A stretch of 64,000 nt of DNA from Thermodesulfobacteriota bacterium (GTDB lineage: Bacteria; Desulfobacterota_D; UBA1144; Nemesobacterales; UBA2774). The stretch spans positions 1-64,000 of the forward strand of contig BQJP01000001.1 in NCBI GenBank assembly GCA_021604765.1, given 5' to 3'. Shown here piece by piece: positions 63,470 to 64,000 of this stretch. A model generated the notes under the pieces. It was not told the DNA's origin. It did not search any database and saw nothing but the letters and a program-made list of their open reading frames with translations. The translations under genes and the position numbers were made by a program. How positions within the stretch are numbered: position 1 is the first letter of the stretch; each line of letters begins with the position of its first letter.

Positions 63470-64000
63470 ATGATTGAAAAACCATTTAGCCAGTCCTCAG
63501 AAAATAATAAAGATTATATTCTTGGGGTATTACGAGAAGCCTTTGAGAATTCCGACTCAGTTTTGGAAATTGGGAGTGGTATCGGTCAGCATGCCGTATA
63601 TTTTGCAAGTAACCTTTCTTATCTAACATGGCAGCCCTCTGATTTAGATACTGATCTATCCGGAATAAAGTTATGGTTAGATGAGGCTAATTTACCTAAT
63701 ATAAATAATCCGATTAATCTTGATGTTAATAATTTGCCATGGGATATTGGCGAGTACAGAGGGGTTTTCACTGCTAACACTCTACATATAATGGGAAAAC
63801 CTGAAATAGAGAATCTGTTTTTAGGAATAGAACAAGCGCTTCTTTCTAAGGGCATTCTCTGTATCTACGGTCCTTTTAACTATGATGGTAAATACACTAG
63901 CGAGAGTAATGAACGGTTTGACGGATGGCTTAAAAAACAGAATTCCCAAAGTGGAATCAGAGATTTTGAGTGGGTCAATTCACTTGCTGAAAAAATTGGA
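63470..64000 (+). CDS. DUF938 SAM-dependent methyltransferase (5' part, cut by window end)
   Basis: 177 codons are present and the frame is still open at the right edge. The methyltransferase loop is VLEIGSGIGQHAVYFA (about 32-47). It is followed by WQPSDLD, the TANTLHIM segment and YGPFNYDGKYTSESN, all typical of DUF938. Full members are about 200 aa, so only the end is missing. GATAAT lies 6 nt before the ATG with no ribosome site. Activity on small molecules is presumed but unproven. Confidence 0.88.
   Translation, partial: MIEKPFSQSSENNKDYILGVLREAFENSDSVLEIGSGIGQHAVYFASNLSYLTWQPSDLDTDLSGIKLWLDEANLPNINNPINLDVNNLPWDIGEYRGVFTANTLHIMGKPEIENLFLGIEQALLSKGILCIYGPFNYDGKYTSESNERFDGWLKKQNSQSGIRDFEWVNSLAEKIG

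Overview
The window is an AT-rich, gene-dense stretch of bacterial chromosome from a Gram-negative-type cell (lipoprotein signals, SecG, phosphatidylserine/phosphatidylethanolamine lipid genes, IPTL-CTERM-type surface anchors). The gene orders tig-clpP-clpX-lon, ilvB-ilvN-ilvC-psd-pssA and cinA-recA, together with a YdcH-like protein, fit a lineage near the former Deltaproteobacteria or a related candidate phylum. This assignment is inference from gene order only. There is no prophage, transposase or CRISPR array; the window is mostly housekeeping with several small accessory patches.

Layout: 1-1400, end of an unknown gene and a secreted, C-terminally anchored protein on the other strand. 1.5-5.4 kb, an aminotransferase, a PGK homologue whose substrate-binding residues are largely replaced, tpiA, secG and a 7Fe-type ferredoxin. 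5.5-12 kb, endonuclease III, a radical SAM protein, a BI-1 membrane protein, a DCC-family protein next to a GNAT/class V aminotransferase fusion, and two tandem Yip1 proteins. 12-16.9 kb (minus strand), nnr-tsaE-lysC-cimA. 17-21 kb, an accessory patch with an alkaline-phosphatase-superfamily enzyme, three paralogous small Cys/His proteins that share a 29-bp promoter element, and a radical SAM gene. 21-26.6 kb, cysS, an enoyl-ACP reductase III-like SDR, pgpA, cinA and recA. 26.8-32.6 kb, tsaB, a YdcH-like protein, then ilvB-ilvN-ilvC-psd-pssA. 32.7-40.8 kb, an M16 double-unit lipoprotein peptidase, a candidate structured RNA with its own promoter, tRNA-Lys and tRNA-Leu, a sugar-phosphate mutarotase, msrB, and a MarR regulator with a Cys-rich tail divergent from a secreted protein and convergent with a DUF3179 protein. 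41-46.8 kb, tig-clpP-clpX-lon. 46.8-54.9 kb, a VOC protein, tRNA-Val and tRNA-Asp, pyk, a tandemly duplicated unit (decayed tRNA-Asp copy plus lipoprotein gene), a large FAD/Fe-S oxidoreductase and an IPTL-CTERM protein. 55-64 kb, a DUF4301 protein translationally coupled to an unknown HDxxH protein, a GT-C-like membrane protein, small unknowns, an Ada-AlkA fusion coupled to ogt, and the start of a DUF938 methyltransferase.

Main functional themes are lower glycolysis (tpiA, pyk, the odd pgk homologue), branched-chain amino acid supply (cimA, ilvBNC, lysC for the aspartate family), phospholipid synthesis (psd, pssA, pgpA, a FabL-like reductase), protein quality control (trigger factor, ClpXP, Lon, MsrB), tRNA t6A modification (tsaB, tsaE) and DNA repair (nth, recA, ada-alkA, ogt). 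Several genes have a -10 hexamer only 6-8 nt before the ATG and no Shine-Dalgarno sequence, so leaderless transcripts look common here.
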